From Rhodospirillales bacterium (lineage in GTDB: Bacteria; Pseudomonadota; Alphaproteobacteria; Acetobacterales; Acetobacteraceae), in contig JAFKLG010000061.1 of the NCBI GenBank assembly GCA_017304945.1, forward strand, positions 1 to 64,000: 64,000 nucleotides of DNA, read 5' to 3'. The notes under the pieces are model-generated. The model made no database searches. It was not told the DNA's origin and saw only the letters and a program-made list of their open reading frames with translations. A program made the position numbers and the translations under genes. Shown one piece after another: positions 24,907 to 33,987 of the stretch. Numbering within the stretch: position 1 is the stretch's first letter; every line of letters begins with the position of its first letter.

Positions 24907-27207
24907 ATGGCGCATATCGGTCAATCGACGAGGCGGCTCGAGGATCTCCGGTTCCTGACCGGCACTGGGCGCTATGTCGAGGACGTCGATCGGCCGCGCC
25001 AGGCCTGGGCGCATGTGGTCCGCTCGCCGCATGCGCATGCCGCGATCCGGAGCCTCGACGTCGGCGCGGCACGCGCCGCGCCGGGGGTGCTGGCCGTGCT
25101 CACTGCCGAGGACGTCGCCGATCTCGGCCCCCTGCCCTGCCTCGTTCGCGTCACGGGGGAGCCGCCGATGGTGGTGCCGGCGCGTCCGGCGCTCGCGAGC
25201 GACCACGTGCGCCATGTCGGCGAGCCGGTCGCCTTCGTCGTCGCCGAAACGCGTCGCGATGCGATCGCCGCGGCGGAGATGGTGGTGGTCGAGTACGACG
25301 CGCTGCCCGCGGTGGTCGATGGGCCTGCGGCTTGCGCGCCCGGTGCGTCCCGTCTCTGGGCGGAGGCGCCGGACAATCTGTGCTTCCGCTTCCGCGCCGG
25401 AGATCGCGCCGCCGTCGCAGAAGCGTTTGCCCAGGCGAAGCACCGCGTCGACCTGCGGCTGGTGAACAACCGCCTGGTGATCGCGCCGATGGAGACGCGC
25501 GCGGCCATCGCGGAGGTCACGCCGGCCGGGCTCGACCTGTTCTGCACGGCCGCCGGCGTGCACGCGTTGCGCGACCAGTTGGCCGACGTCTTCCATCTCC
25601 CGCCGGCGCAAGTCCGGGTCTCCGCGCCCGATGTCGGCGGCGGGTTCGGCATCAAGAACGCGCTCTACCCCGAATGGGTGCTGCTGCTGCGCGCCGCCCA
25701 GCGTCTCGGCCGCCCGGTCAAGTGGGTGAGCGAGCGGACCGAGGATTTCATCTCCACCGCGCAAGGCCGTGACAACGTGACGGAGGCGCGGCTCGCGCTG
25801 GATGCGGAGGGCCGGTTCCTGGCGCTCGAGGTGGAGACGATCGCCAATCTGGGGGCCTATGCCTCCGGCTTCGGACCCGGCTGCTCCACCTCCGCCCCGG
25901 CCACCGCCATGGGCGGCGGCTACGTGATCCCGGCGATCACGATGGACGTGCGTGGCGTGTTCACCAACACCGTCCCGATCGACGCCTATCGCGGCGCCGG
26001 CAAGCCGGAGGCGAACTACCTGATCGAGCGCCTGATCGACGAAGCCGCGCGGCGCTGTGGCTTCGACCGGATCGCGCTGCGACGGCAGAACCTGGTGCGC
26101 AATTTCCCATATGCGAAGGCGCTCGGCACCACGATCGATTGCGGCACCTTCGCCGGCCATCTCGACCGCGTGCTCGCCGCAGCGGATCACGCGGGGTTCG
26201 CGGCACGACGAGCGGAGTCCGACTCACGCGGCTTGCGGCGAGGTTTCGGGCTGGCCTGCTTCCTGGAGACGGCGCGCGGCGCACCGGACGAAGGCGCCGA
26301 GATCCGCTTCACCCCGGACGGCCGCGTGACGCTGCTGATCGGCACGCAGTCGAACGGCCAGGGGCACGAGACCACCTACCCGCAGATCGCCGCCGACCGG
26401 TTCGGCCTGCCGCTGGAGGCGTTCCACTACGTGCAGGCCGATACGGCCGAGGTGCGGGCCGGGAATGGCCATGGCGGCGCCCGCTCCATGCACCAGGGCG
26501 GCGCGGCGCTCGCCGAGGCGATGAACCGGGTGATCGCCAAGGGCACGCGCATCGCCGCGCGCCTGTTGCAGGCGACCGAGGCGCAGGTCGTCTTCCAGGA
26601 TGGCCGCTTCGTCGTGCAGGCGGTGCCGGAGCGCAGCATGGGTCTGCTGGAGGTCGCCGCCGCCGCGCGCGATCCGGCGAACCTGCCGGCCGGAGAGAGC
26701 CCGGGTCTCGACGCCTATGTCTGGAACAAGCTCGACCGCATCACTTTCCCGAACGGCTGCCACGTCGCCGAGGTGGAGGTCGATCCCGAGACGGGTGTCG
26801 TGACACTCGAGCGCTACACGGCCTCCGACGACTACGGGACCGCGATCAACCCGCTGCTGACGATCGGTCAGGTGCAGGGCGGAGTGGCGCAGGGGATCGG
26901 TCAGGCGCTGCTCGAGCACACGGTGTACGATCCGGACAGCGGGCAATTGCTGAGCGGGTCGCTGATGGACTACGCGCTGCCCCGCGCGAACGATCTGCCC
27001 ATGCTGTCGGTACGGCTGGACGGCGTGCCGACCACGGCCAATCCGCTGGGGGTGAAGGGCGCTGGCCAGGCCGGCGCGATCGCCGCGCCGCAGACGGTGA
27101 TGTCCGCGGTGCTCGACGCGCTGGCGCCGCTGGGTGTCACGCATGTGGACATGCCGGCGACCCCCGAACGTGTCTGGCGTGCGATCCAGGCGGTTCGGCA
27201 GGAGTAG
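24907..27207 (+). CDS. xanthine dehydrogenase family molybdopterin-binding (large) subunit
   Basis: A 766-residue large subunit of the molybdenum hydroxylase family (CoxL/XdhB/aldehyde oxidase). It has an N-terminal a/b-hammerhead domain (DLRFLTGTGRYVEDV), Moco-binding motifs (DVGGGFGIKN, AYRGAGKPEANY, IGTQSNGQGHETTY), and the C-terminal GVKGAGQAGAIAAPQTV. In characterised members the last motif carries the catalytic Glu (GxGE); here it is Gln. The AYRGAG loop is the form II type and lacks the CoxL Cys, so CO oxidation is unlikely. The FAD and 2Fe-2S subunits are not in this window, so partners must be elsewhere. Start at 24907; no strong ribosome-binding site. Confidence 0.88.
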   Translation: MAHIGQSTRRLEDLRFLTGTGRYVEDVDRPRQAWAHVVRSPHAHAAIRSLDVGAARAAPGVLAVLTAEDVADLGPLPCLVRVTGEPPMVVPARPALASDHVRHVGEPVAFVVAETRRDAIAAAEMVVVEYDALPAVVDGPAACAPGASRLWAEAPDNLCFRFRAGDRAAVAEAFAQAKHRVDLRLVNNRLVIAPMETRAAIAEVTPAGLDLFCTAAGVHALRDQLADVFHLPPAQVRVSAPDVGGGFGIKNALYPEWVLLLRAAQRLGRPVKWVSERTEDFISTAQGRDNVTEARLALDAEGRFLALEVETIANLGAYASGFGPGCSTSAPATAMGGGYVIPAITMDVRGVFTNTVPIDAYRGAGKPEANYLIERLIDEAARRCGFDRIALRRQNLVRNFPYAKALGTTIDCGTFAGHLDRVLAAADHAGFAARRAESDSRGLRRGFGLACFLETARGAPDEGAEIRFTPDGRVTLLIGTQSNGQGHETTYPQIAADRFGLPLEAFHYVQADTAEVRAGNGHGGARSMHQGGAALAEAMNRVIAKGTRIAARLLQATEAQVVFQDGRFVVQAVPERSMGLLEVAAAARDPANLPAGESPGLDAYVWNKLDRITFPNGCHVAEVEVDPETGVVTLERYTASDDYGTAINPLLTIGQVQGGVAQGIGQALLEHTVYDPDSGQLLSGSLMDYALPRANDLPMLSVRLDGVPTTANPLGVKGAGQAGAIAAPQTVMSAVLDALAPLGVTHVDMPATPERVWRAIQAVRQE

Positions 27208-27248
27208 ACTGAGAAGGAGGGCGACCGAACGGGAGGTGCGCGGCGACG

Positions 27249-27339
27249 GTGGCACGAGGCGACGTGGCACGAGGCGACGTGGCACGAGGCGACGTGGCAC
27301 GAGGCGACGGTGGCACGAAGCGACGTGGCACGGGGCGAC
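27249..27339. repeat. 15-bp tandem repeat, six units
   Basis: GTGGCACGAGGCGAC is repeated four times without change (27249-27308) and then, after one inserted G, twice with one or two changes (27310-27339). It begins 41 bp after the stop of the molybdopterin oxidase gene and occupies part of a 408-bp gene-free region. I see no coding function for it. Confidence 0.85.
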
Positions 27340-27367
27340 GGTGGGACGCGACGGGGCGGCGGCCCCA

Positions 27368-27410
27368 CCCCTCCGTCATCGCCGGGCTCGACCCGGCGAT
27401 GACGGAGGGG
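27368..27410. terminator. long perfect hairpin between convergent genes
   Basis: Two perfectly complementary 19-bp arms (27368-27386 and 27392-27410) enclose CTCGA. It belongs to the dispersed hairpin repeat family described below. Placed between two convergent genes, it could stop transcription or protect 3' ends from both sides, though no T-run follows. Confidence 0.55.
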
Positions 27411-27412
27411 TG

Positions 27413-27528
27413 ATGGATGGCCGGGTCGAGCCCGGCCATGACGGAGTGGGCGATGGATGGCCGGGTCGAGCCCGGCCATGACGGAGTTGGTGATGGATGG
27501 CCGGGTCGAGTCCGGCCATGACGGAGTG
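27413..27528. repeat. hairpin repeat, three tandem 40-bp units
   Basis: Three copies at exact 40-bp spacing (hairpin starts at 27417, 27457 and 27497), each ATGGCCGGG-TCGAG-CCCGGCCAT followed by GACGGAG; the third has one change in its right arm. From here to 27615 the sequence is C-rich, with a second near-duplicate (two stretches containing CCCAACCGCCCCTGC). No gene is visible in 27208-27615. Confidence 0.8.
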
Positions 27529-27615
27529 GGTGCCGCTGGCGTCCCCCTCCCAACCGCCCCTGCTCCCTCCGGCCGCCTTGGCGTCCCCCGCCCAACCGCC
27601 CCTGCCCGCGGCCAT

Positions 27616-28557
27616 CTACCCCCCGGCGACGCCCTGCGTGTTGACGTAGAGCGCGTACAACCCGTGGCTCGCCGCCATGAACAGCCGGTTCCGCCAGCGC
27701 CCGCCGAAGCACAAATTCGCACACCGCTCCGGCAGCCGGATGTGCCCGATCGGGGCGCCGGCCGGGTTGAACACCCGCACGCCGTCGAGGTCGGGATCCC
27801 CCATCCCCCAGCCGCACCACAGATTCCCGTCCACGTCCACCCGGAACCCGTCCGGCGTGCCGGGGCCGGCATCGATGAACACGCGGTTCCCGGTGAGCTT
27901 GCGCCCATCCTCCGCCACGTCGAACGCACGGATCAGCCGGTTCGGCGTGGCCCGCGACGCGACCACGTAGAGGATCGACTCGTCGGGCGAGAAGGCGAGC
28001 CCGTTCGGCCCCTCGATGTCGTCGGCCATCATGGTGGCCTCGCCGGTCTGGCCGTCGATCCGCCACACCGCGGCCGGGATCTCCGGTTCAGCCCGCTCGC
28101 CCTCGTAGTAGCCGAGGATCCCGAACACCGGGTCGGTGAACCAGATCGAGCCGTCCGACTTCACCACCACGTCGTTCGGCGAGTTCAGTCGCTTGCCCTG
28201 GTGACTGTCCATCAGCACGGTGACCGAACCGTCATACTCGGTGCGGGTGACGCGCCGGCCACGGTGCTCGCAGGTGACCAGCCGCCCCTGCCGGTCCCGC
28301 GTGTTGCCGTTCGCATTCCAGGAGGTCTTGCGGAACACGCTGACCGCGCCCGTCTCCTCCTCCCATTTCAGGATGCGGTCGTTCGGGATATCGCTCCACA
28401 GCACGTAGCGCCCGTCGCCGAACCAGACCGGGCCTTCCGACCAGCGGCAGCCATCGGCAAGACGCTCCACCGAGGCGAGCGGCAGCCGGTAGGCGTTGAA
28501 GGACGGGTCCATGACGATGACCGCCTCGTCCGGGTAGCGCCGGTTCGGTTCCCACAT
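27616..28557 (-). CDS. SMP-30/gluconolactonase/LRE family protein
   Basis: A 313-residue six-bladed beta-propeller lactonase-type protein. Family marks are GCRWSEGPVWF (metal-ligand Glu), LNSPNDVVVKSDGSIWFTDP (Asn and Asp ligands), GPNGLAFSPDE and GTPDGFRVDVDGNLWCG. Such enzymes hydrolyse sugar-acid lactones (for example gluconolactone) with a divalent metal. No signal peptide is visible, so cytoplasmic. ATG at 28557 is preceded by GGGGGAGACAGAGG. The gene is alone, with the repeat-rich region downstream and a small secreted protein gene divergently upstream. Confidence 0.92.
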   Translation of the reverse strand: MWEPNRRYPDEAVIVMDPSFNAYRLPLASVERLADGCRWSEGPVWFGDGRYVLWSDIPNDRILKWEEETGAVSVFRKTSWNANGNTRDRQGRLVTCEHRGRRVTRTEYDGSVTVLMDSHQGKRLNSPNDVVVKSDGSIWFTDPVFGILGYYEGERAEPEIPAAVWRIDGQTGEATMMADDIEGPNGLAFSPDESILYVVASRATPNRLIRAFDVAEDGRKLTGNRVFIDAGPGTPDGFRVDVDGNLWCGWGMGDPDLDGVRVFNPAGAPIGHIRLPERCANLCFGGRWRNRLFMAASHGLYALYVNTQGVAGG

Positions 28558-28705
28558 GCCTCTGTCTCCCCCTCGATTGTGGCTGGATGCTAGCGGCACC
28601 GGCTCGAAGGGCAAGCGCGCGGCATGTTCTCGAAAACGCCATCTCCCGGCCGTCATCCGGGACGCCGACCCGGCGTTCAGGCAGGACCAACCCACGGAGG
28701 ATCCG

Positions 28706-28993
28706 ATGATCCGCTTCGTAACCATCCCCGCGCTGGCCGGCCTGCTCGCCCTCGGGCTGGCCGCGGCCCCGGCGCATGCGGCCGGGACGCAGGGCACCAG
28801 CGACTCTGCCGGCTCCACCACGAAGGGCACGAACCCGCAGCACGCCGAGGGCACGCCGAACAAGTCGGCGTCCGGACAGGCCGGAATGACCAAGCAGCGC
28901 ACCGGGTCGGGCGATACCGGCTACGGTGACCGTGCGCCGGACTCGGTGACCGACCAGTACGGCCAGCCGGGCGGCAGGGCCCAGCACCGGTGA
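28706..28993 (+). CDS. small secreted Gly/Ser/Thr-rich hypothetical protein
   Basis: A 95-residue protein with a clear signal peptide (MIRFVTIPALAGLLALGLAA, cleavage after AHA near residue 25). The mature part is hydrophilic and low-complexity (Gly, Ser, Thr, Gln) with no Cys and no recognised domain. ATG at 28706 follows CGGAGG. It is predicted to be periplasmic and disordered. It sits between the SMP-30 gene (divergent) and def. Function is unknown. Confidence 0.75.
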   Translation: MIRFVTIPALAGLLALGLAAAPAHAAGTQGTSDSAGSTTKGTNPQHAEGTPNKSASGQAGMTKQRTGSGDTGYGDRAPDSVTDQYGQPGGRAQHR

Positions 28994-29086
28994 GCGACCG
29001 CCCCTCGTCCCGCGCGGGCGAGGGGCATCCCGCCTGCATCGGCGGAACCAGCCGCGGCCGTTGATCCGCGCCCCCGGTGTCGCTAC

Positions 29087-29644
29087 ATGCGGCCGATGCC
29101 CGACGATGCACGCCTGCCGGCAGCGGAGACGCTGCCCATCCTGATCGCGCCCCACGCGACGCTGAAGACGAAGGCGCGCGCCGTCGGGCCGGCGGACGAC
29201 GCCGCCGTGCGCGACCTCATCCCCCGCATGTTCGCAACCATGTACGCCGCGCCCGGCATCGGCCTGGCCGCGCCGCAGGTCGACCGGCTGCTGCGGGTCG
29301 TCACCATCGATCTGATGCCGAACGACAAGCCGGCGCCGCTCACGCTGATCAATCCCGAAATCGTCGCGGCCAGCCAGGAGCTCGCGACCCGGGAGGAAGG
29401 CTGCCTCTCGCTGCCCGGTCAGTATGCCGACGTGACCCGCCCGGCGCGGGTGAAGGTGCGCTATCTCGACGAGACCGGCGCGCGGAGGGAAGTGGAGGGT
29501 GACGGCCTGCTCGCCGCCTGCCTGCAGCATGAGATCGACCATCTCGACGGCGTGCTCTTCACCGACCACCTCTCGGCACTGAAGCGGAACATGATCCTGC
29601 GCCGGCTCGCCAAGGAGCAGCGGCAGAAGCGCGAGGGGCGCTGA
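29087..29644 (+). CDS. def: peptide deformylase
   Basis: A 185-residue metalloprotease that removes the N-formyl group from new proteins. All three family motifs are present: [16 protein letters not shown] (metal Cys) and QHEIDHLDG (two metal His and catalytic Glu). Length fits type 1 Def. Start at 29087; an in-frame ATG at 29096 is equally possible because neither has a clear Shine-Dalgarno. It leads a def-fmt-truA operon, with 10 bp to fmt and an 8-bp overlap between fmt and truA. Confidence 0.96.
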   Translation: MRPMPDDARLPAAETLPILIAPHATLKTKARAVGPADDAAVRDLIPRMFATMYAAPGIGLAAPQVDRLLRVVTIDLMPNDKPAPLTLINPEIVAASQELATREEGCLSLPGQYADVTRPARVKVRYLDETGARREVEGDGLLAACLQHEIDHLDGVLFTDHLSALKRNMILRRLAKEQRQKREGR

Positions 29645-29654
29645 GGGGGCGGCG

Positions 29655-30563
29655 ATGCGTCTCGCCTTCATGGGCAGCCCGGACTTCGCGGTTCCCGCAT
29701 TGCAGGCGCTGCATGCGGCCGGTCACAGCATCGCGGCCGTCTACTGCCAGCCGCCCCGGCCAGCCGGCCGCGGCCAGTCACTGCAACGCTGCCCGGTGCA
29801 CGTCGCGGCGGACGCGCTGCATCTCCCGGTGCGCACCCCGGCCCGGTTGCGCAAGGACGCCGCCGAACATGCCTCCTTCGCGGCGCTGGAGCTCGACGCC
29901 GCGGTGGTCGCCGCCTACGGGCTGATCCTGCCGGAGCCGATGCTGGCGGCGCCACGGCGCGGCTGCCTCAACATCCATGCGAGCCTCCTGCCGCGCTGGC
30001 GCGGCGCCGCACCGATCCAGGCCGCAGTGCTCGCGGGCGACGCGGAGACCGGCATCACCATCATGCAGATGGATGCCGGCCTCGACACCGGCCCGATGCT
30101 CCTGCGCGAAGCGGTGCCGATCGGGCCCGACACCACCTCCGCCACCCTCCACGACACGCTCGCAGCGCTCGGGGCGCGCCTGATCCTGCGCGTGCTGGAG
30201 GAAGCCCCTGCCCCGGTGCCGCAGCCCGCCGACGGCGCCACCTACGCGCCGAAGCTCAGCCGGGAGGATGGGCGCCTCGACTGGACCGAGGCGGCCGACT
30301 CCCTCGCCCGCCGGGTGCGCGCCTTCGATCCCTGGCCCGGCACCTTCACCACCCTGGCGGGCAAGCCCTTCAAGGTGCTGGCGGCCGCTTCCGTCCCCGG
30401 CAACGGCCCGCCCGGCACCGTGCTCGACGGCGCCCTGACCGTGGCGTGCGGAACCGGCGCGCTGCGCCTGACCCGCGTGCAAGCGGCTGGTCGCGCTGCG
30501 ATGGAGACCGCCGCGTTCCTGCGCGGCCATCCCGTGCCGGCCGGGACCCGGTTGGGTGACTGA
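29655..30563 (+). CDS. fmt: methionyl-tRNA formyltransferase
   Basis: A 302-residue enzyme that formylates initiator Met-tRNA using 10-formyl-tetrahydrofolate. The N-terminal formyltransferase domain starts [16 protein letters not shown]. It contains [17 protein letters not shown] (catalytic Asn and His) and [13 protein letters not shown] (catalytic Asp nearby). The C-terminal OB-like tRNA-binding domain starts at about residue 205. ATG at 29655 follows GAGGGGG. The order def-fmt-truA is common in proteobacteria. Its stop lies inside the truA start region. Confidence 0.97.
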   Translation: MRLAFMGSPDFAVPALQALHAAGHSIAAVYCQPPRPAGRGQSLQRCPVHVAADALHLPVRTPARLRKDAAEHASFAALELDAAVVAAYGLILPEPMLAAPRRGCLNIHASLLPRWRGAAPIQAAVLAGDAETGITIMQMDAGLDTGPMLLREAVPIGPDTTSATLHDTLAALGARLILRVLEEAPAPVPQPADGATYAPKLSREDGRLDWTEAADSLARRVRAFDPWPGTFTTLAGKPFKVLAAASVPGNGPPGTVLDGALTVACGTGALRLTRVQAAGRAAMETAAFLRGHPVPAGTRLGD

Positions 30564-31332
30564 CCCCGCCCCCACTGTCTTGTGGGCGCTGAAACTCGAA
30601 TATGACGGGCGCCCGTTCGTGGGCTGGCAGCGGCAGGACAATGGGGTTTCGGTCCAGCAGGTGCTGGAAGAGGCCGCGTCCCGGCTGGCCGGTGGCGCGC
30701 CGGTCCCCAGCGTCGTGGCGGGCCGCACCGATGCCGGGGTCCACGCCGCGGGCCAGGTGGCGCAGCTCGCCCTGCCCGATCGCTACGATGCCCGCAAGCT
30801 GCGCGACGCCTTGAACTTCCACATGAAGCCGCATCCGGTCGTGGTGCTGCAAGCGGCGCCGGCCCCGCCCGGCTGGAATGCCCGCTTCTCCGCCGATCGG
30901 CGCCGTTACCGCTACCTGATCCTCAATCGCCGCGCCCGTCCCGCTCTGCAGGAGGGCCGGGTCTGGCACGTGGCCGCGCCGCTCGACGCCGCCGCAATGC
31001 AGGCGGCCGCCCACACCCTGCTGGGACGCCACGACTTCACGAGCTTCCGCGCCGCCTCCTGCCAGGCGAAGAGTCCGCTGCGTACCCTCGACCGGCTGGA
31101 CGTTCGCCAGGAAGGCCCGCTGATCGCGATCGAGGCCGAGGCCCGCAGCTTCCTGCACCACCAGGTGCGCAACCTGGTCGGCACGCTGCGGCTGGTCGGC
31201 GACGGCGCCTGGCCCGTGTCACGCGTGGCCGAGGCACTCGCCGCGCGTGATCGCAGCGCCGCCGGTCCGACCGCGCCGGCGGACGGATTATGCCTGGTCG
31301 AAGTCGGTTATCCCGAAGATTTGTTCCGATAA
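30556..31332 (+). CDS. truA: tRNA pseudouridine(38-40) synthase TruA
   Basis: A 258-residue pseudouridine synthase that modifies uridines 38-40 in tRNA anticodon arms. Motifs are [25 protein letters not shown] (catalytic Asp), [14 protein letters not shown] and [17 protein letters not shown] start at 30556 overlaps the fmt stop by 8 bp, suggesting translational coupling. Length is normal. A 160-bp gap with a GGTGGC-AC-GCCACC palindrome (about 31430) separates it from the diguanylate cyclase gene. Confidence 0.96.
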   Translation: MTDPAPTVLWALKLEYDGRPFVGWQRQDNGVSVQQVLEEAASRLAGGAPVPSVVAGRTDAGVHAAGQVAQLALPDRYDARKLRDALNFHMKPHPVVVLQAAPAPPGWNARFSADRRRYRYLILNRRARPALQEGRVWHVAAPLDAAAMQAAAHTLLGRHDFTSFRAASCQAKSPLRTLDRLDVRQEGPLIAIEAEARSFLHHQVRNLVGTLRLVGDGAWPVSRVAEALAARDRSAAGPTAPADGLCLVEVGYPEDLFR

Positions 31333-31492
31333 CCGAACCGTCGATTGGGGCGACGTTAGAAAAACGTTTCCAACGCACGGCCGCTGTACCTATGTTCCCC
31401 GGTGATTTGACCGATCGCAACAGGGCGGTGGCACGCCACCAGATTGCGGAAATTTGTTGCTCCCTAGTCCAGCTGATTTCAGGGGAAATCAA

Positions 31493-32791
31493 GTGCCGAT
31501 ACGTGACTTTTATGCATCCTTGGCGCCACTGCTGGACTCGCTCGACATCGCCATCTGCCTGTTCGATGCCCAGGACCGGACGGTTTCCTGGAACGCCACT
31601 TTCCTGAAGTTCTTTCCTGAGCATGCCGGCCATGTGTACTCGGGCGAGCCCTATGCCGAGAACCTGCGGCGGTTCTACACGGCGCGCCTGACCGGCGCGG
31701 AATGCGGTGAGCTGGAGCGCTACGTCACCGATGGCCTGCACCGGCATCGGCATCAGTCGCGCCCCTTCGCCTTCGTCCATCGCGGGCGACGGTTGACCGT
31801 CTCGTCCTCGCGCATGCCGGGTGGCGACCGCCTGCGCGTCTGGCGCGCGGTGGCGGACTCCGTGCCGTTGCCCGCGGCCGCGCTTCCGAATGGCGGCGGG
31901 TTCCCCATCGATCTGCTCGAGTCGCTCGCGGACGGTGCGACCATCGTCGACGAGTCGGACCGGATCGTCGCGGCCAATGCCGCGTTCCGGTCGCTGTACG
32001 ACGTGCCGCCGGACGAAACGGTGGTCGGACTCACCTTGGTCGAAGTGGTCGAACGCGCCTGGAGCCGCGCGAGCCTGCCATCGGAGAACGCGGTCGCGGC
32101 GATGCGCGACAACATCCGCTTCGTGGGCGCGCCGTTCGAACTGGAGCTTCCCGGGGATCGTTGGCGGCGGGTGATCGCGCAACGGCAACAGCAGGGAGCC
32201 TATGTCAGCCACTCCGACATCACGCCGCTGAAGCAGGCGCTGCTCGAGCTCTCGCAGATCGCCGTGACCGACCCGCTCACCGGCCTCTTGAACCGCCGCT
32301 CCTTCGAGACGACGCTCGAGGAGACATGCCGCCGCGCACGGCGCACCGGCACGCCGCTGTCGCTGATGCTGCTCGACATCGACCGGTTCAAGACGGTGAA
32401 CGACAATCACGGCCATGCCGCGGGTGACGCGTGCCTTCGCCGGATCGGCGGGTTCATCGACGCGGCGACCCGGCGGCGCACCGATCATGCGGCGCGGCTG
32501 GGCGGGGATGAGTTCGTGATCCTGCTGGCCGACACCGACCCCGGCAGCGCCCTCGCGATCGCCGAGACCATCCGCGCCAACTGCGAGGCCGAACCCTGGG
32601 CGAGCCTGACCCCGTCCTTGCCTGCGATCACCCTCAGCATCGGCCTGTGCAGCGTTCCCGCCGCCGGAGAGGTCTCGTCCTCGCAACTGCTGCAGAAGGC
32701 CGACGCCATGCTGTATCGGGCCAAGCATTGCGGGCGAAACCAGGTCCAGGCCTGCCTCATGCCGGACCGCACGGGTGGCGTGGTGGCCTGA
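31493..32791 (+). CDS. PAS-PAS-GGDEF diguanylate cyclase
   Basis: A 432-residue soluble protein: a PAS-like domain (about 10-120), a second PAS domain (about 135-260) and a GGDEF domain (about 265-425). The active site LGGDEFVILL is intact. TDPLTGLLNRRSF and DIDRFKTVNDNHGH are typical. An inhibitory I-site RRTD lies exactly 5 residues before GGDEF, so product feedback is expected. It should make cyclic-di-GMP from two GTP. A GTG start at 31493 was chosen, with AGGGG 8 bases upstream; a TTG at 31454 in the same frame lacks such a signal. No EAL domain is present. Confidence 0.9.
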   Translation: MPIRDFYASLAPLLDSLDIAICLFDAQDRTVSWNATFLKFFPEHAGHVYSGEPYAENLRRFYTARLTGAECGELERYVTDGLHRHRHQSRPFAFVHRGRRLTVSSSRMPGGDRLRVWRAVADSVPLPAAALPNGGGFPIDLLESLADGATIVDESDRIVAANAAFRSLYDVPPDETVVGLTLVEVVERAWSRASLPSENAVAAMRDNIRFVGAPFELELPGDRWRRVIAQRQQQGAYVSHSDITPLKQALLELSQIAVTDPLTGLLNRRSFETTLEETCRRARRTGTPLSLMLLDIDRFKTVNDNHGHAAGDACLRRIGGFIDAATRRRTDHAARLGGDEFVILLADTDPGSALAIAETIRANCEAEPWASLTPSLPAITLSIGLCSVPAAGEVSSSQLLQKADAMLYRAKHCGRNQVQACLMPDRTGGVVA

Positions 32792-32839
32792 TCGCCGGCG
32801 TCCCATTTCTCCGGCATTCGCCGCCGGGTGGGGTTCCGC

Positions 32840-33418
32840 TCAGCCGCCGCCGAGCGCCATTCCCAGCAGCGCCGCGGTCAGCCCGATCGTCTCGTCGAGC
32901 ATCACCAGCCAGACCGCGCCCATCGCACTGACGCCCAAGGTGATGCGGATCGCATACCATTCGATCCACAGCGCCCATCCCAGCGAGAAGAGCTGCGCGG
33001 CCTCATCGATGATGGTGGGGGCGCCCAGCAGGCCGGGCAGCGTGCCCAGCAGGACCAGGACGTTGCCCAGGACGTTGCACCAGTTCCACACCACGATGAA
33101 GCGCGGCCAGCGGTCCGTCCGCTGCAGCAGCGTGGCGACGCGATGGGAGGCGAGCACGAAGCCCAGCCACCCGACGGCGAGCACGAGCATGTCGTGCACC
33201 AGGCCGCGCCCGAGCGACGGGGCGGCGCCGGCGACCGGTGGGGCCGTGCCGGTCAGGCGGAGCGCGAGGATCACGGGCACGCAGACCGCGATCGACCAGA
33301 AGCTGCGGATGACGGCGATGCGGTCGCCACCGGCCAGCAGGATCCCCTCCGCGCGGCCGCGCGCCAGCATGAGCGCCGCCATCAGCCCGCCCGCGACGGA
33401 GCCCGCCCGCGTGCTCAT
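32840..33418 (-). CDS. membrane protein of unknown function, paralogue of the next gene
   Basis: A 192-residue integral membrane protein with about five hydrophobic segments. It is not recognised as a named family. It shares an unusual signature with the protein encoded at 33415-33987: ARGRxxGxL near the N-terminus, WPRFxxxxNWxxxxxxxLV in the middle, and a WxLWxxWxxxRxxLxxS-like stretch near the end. The two are probably ancient duplicates. Its ATG overlaps the previous stop as ATGA, so it is translationally coupled and is the last gene of dapD-dapE-orf-orf. Confidence 0.75.
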   Translation of the reverse strand: MSTRAGSVAGGLMAALMLARGRAEGILLAGGDRIAVIRSFWSIAVCVPVILALRLTGTAPPVAGAAPSLGRGLVHDMLVLAVGWLGFVLASHRVATLLQRTDRWPRFIVVWNWCNVLGNVLVLLGTLPGLLGAPTIIDEAAQLFSLGWALWIEWYAIRITLGVSAMGAVWLVMLDETIGLTAALLGMALGGG

Positions 33419-33987
33419 CCGACCGACAGCAATCGCGGTCCGATCCCCAGCAGGACCGTAGCGGCGTTCACCAGCAGGACGACGAGCGCGGCGCGGAGCG
33501 GCGAGAGCTGCAGCGCGTTGCGCGCCAGGAACCAATGCAGCCAGAGCGCGTAGCAGCCGAGCCCCAGCATCAGCGTGGCGACCGCGGCATGCTGGTCGAG
33601 ACCGGCGCCGACCGCGATGCTGAGCACGGTCAGCACCAGGATCAGCACGATCGCGACCACCCACTGCCCCCAGTTGAAGGCCGCGGCGAAGCGCGGCCAC
33701 AGCGCCTCCCGATGCCACAGCCGCGCCAGCTCGAAGGAGATCGCCGCCGGCGCCAGCAGGATGCACAGCGTCAGCGCGAAATAGGTGAGTGCCGAGAGCC
33801 CGGCGCCGCGCAGCAGCATCACCACGACGCCGACCAGGGGGAAGGCGACCAGCGGCGCGAGGCTGGCGAGGAAGGCCTGCGGCGTATTGCCGAACTGCAG
33901 CAGCCCGTCCTTCCGGCCGCGCGCGATCCGCCACATCCCGAGCACGACGTTCGGGGCGCTGCGTGGTGCCCGCGGCGGCTGCGTCAT
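33415..33987 (-). CDS. membrane protein of unknown function in dap operon
   Basis: A 190-residue integral membrane protein with about five hydrophobic segments and a short polar N-terminus. It starts [32 protein letters not shown]. It contains [20 protein letters not shown] and [17 protein letters not shown], echoed in the next gene. The ATG overlaps the dapE stop as ATGA, and its own stop overlaps the next ATG in the same way. Placement after dapE hints at a cell-envelope or lysine link, but no function can be assigned. Confidence 0.78.
   Translation of the reverse strand: MTQPPRAPRSAPNVVLGMWRIARGRKDGLLQFGNTPQAFLASLAPLVAFPLVGVVVMLLRGAGLSALTYFALTLCILLAPAAISFELARLWHREALWPRFAAAFNWGQWVVAIVLILVLTVLSIAVGAGLDQHAAVATLMLGLGCYALWLHWFLARNALQLSPLRAALVVLLVNAATVLLGIGPRLLSVG

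Noticed and set aside
24907..27207. Carbon monoxide dehydrogenase CoxL
   Set aside because: The loop reads AYRGAG without the catalytic Cys of form I CoxL, and coxM and coxS are absent.
27240..27530. Repeat protein encoded by the tandem arrays
   Set aside because: The translated repeats (His-Val-Ala-Ser-Cys type on the minus strand) have no start with a ribosome-binding site. The DNA is better explained as non-coding tandem and hairpin repeats.
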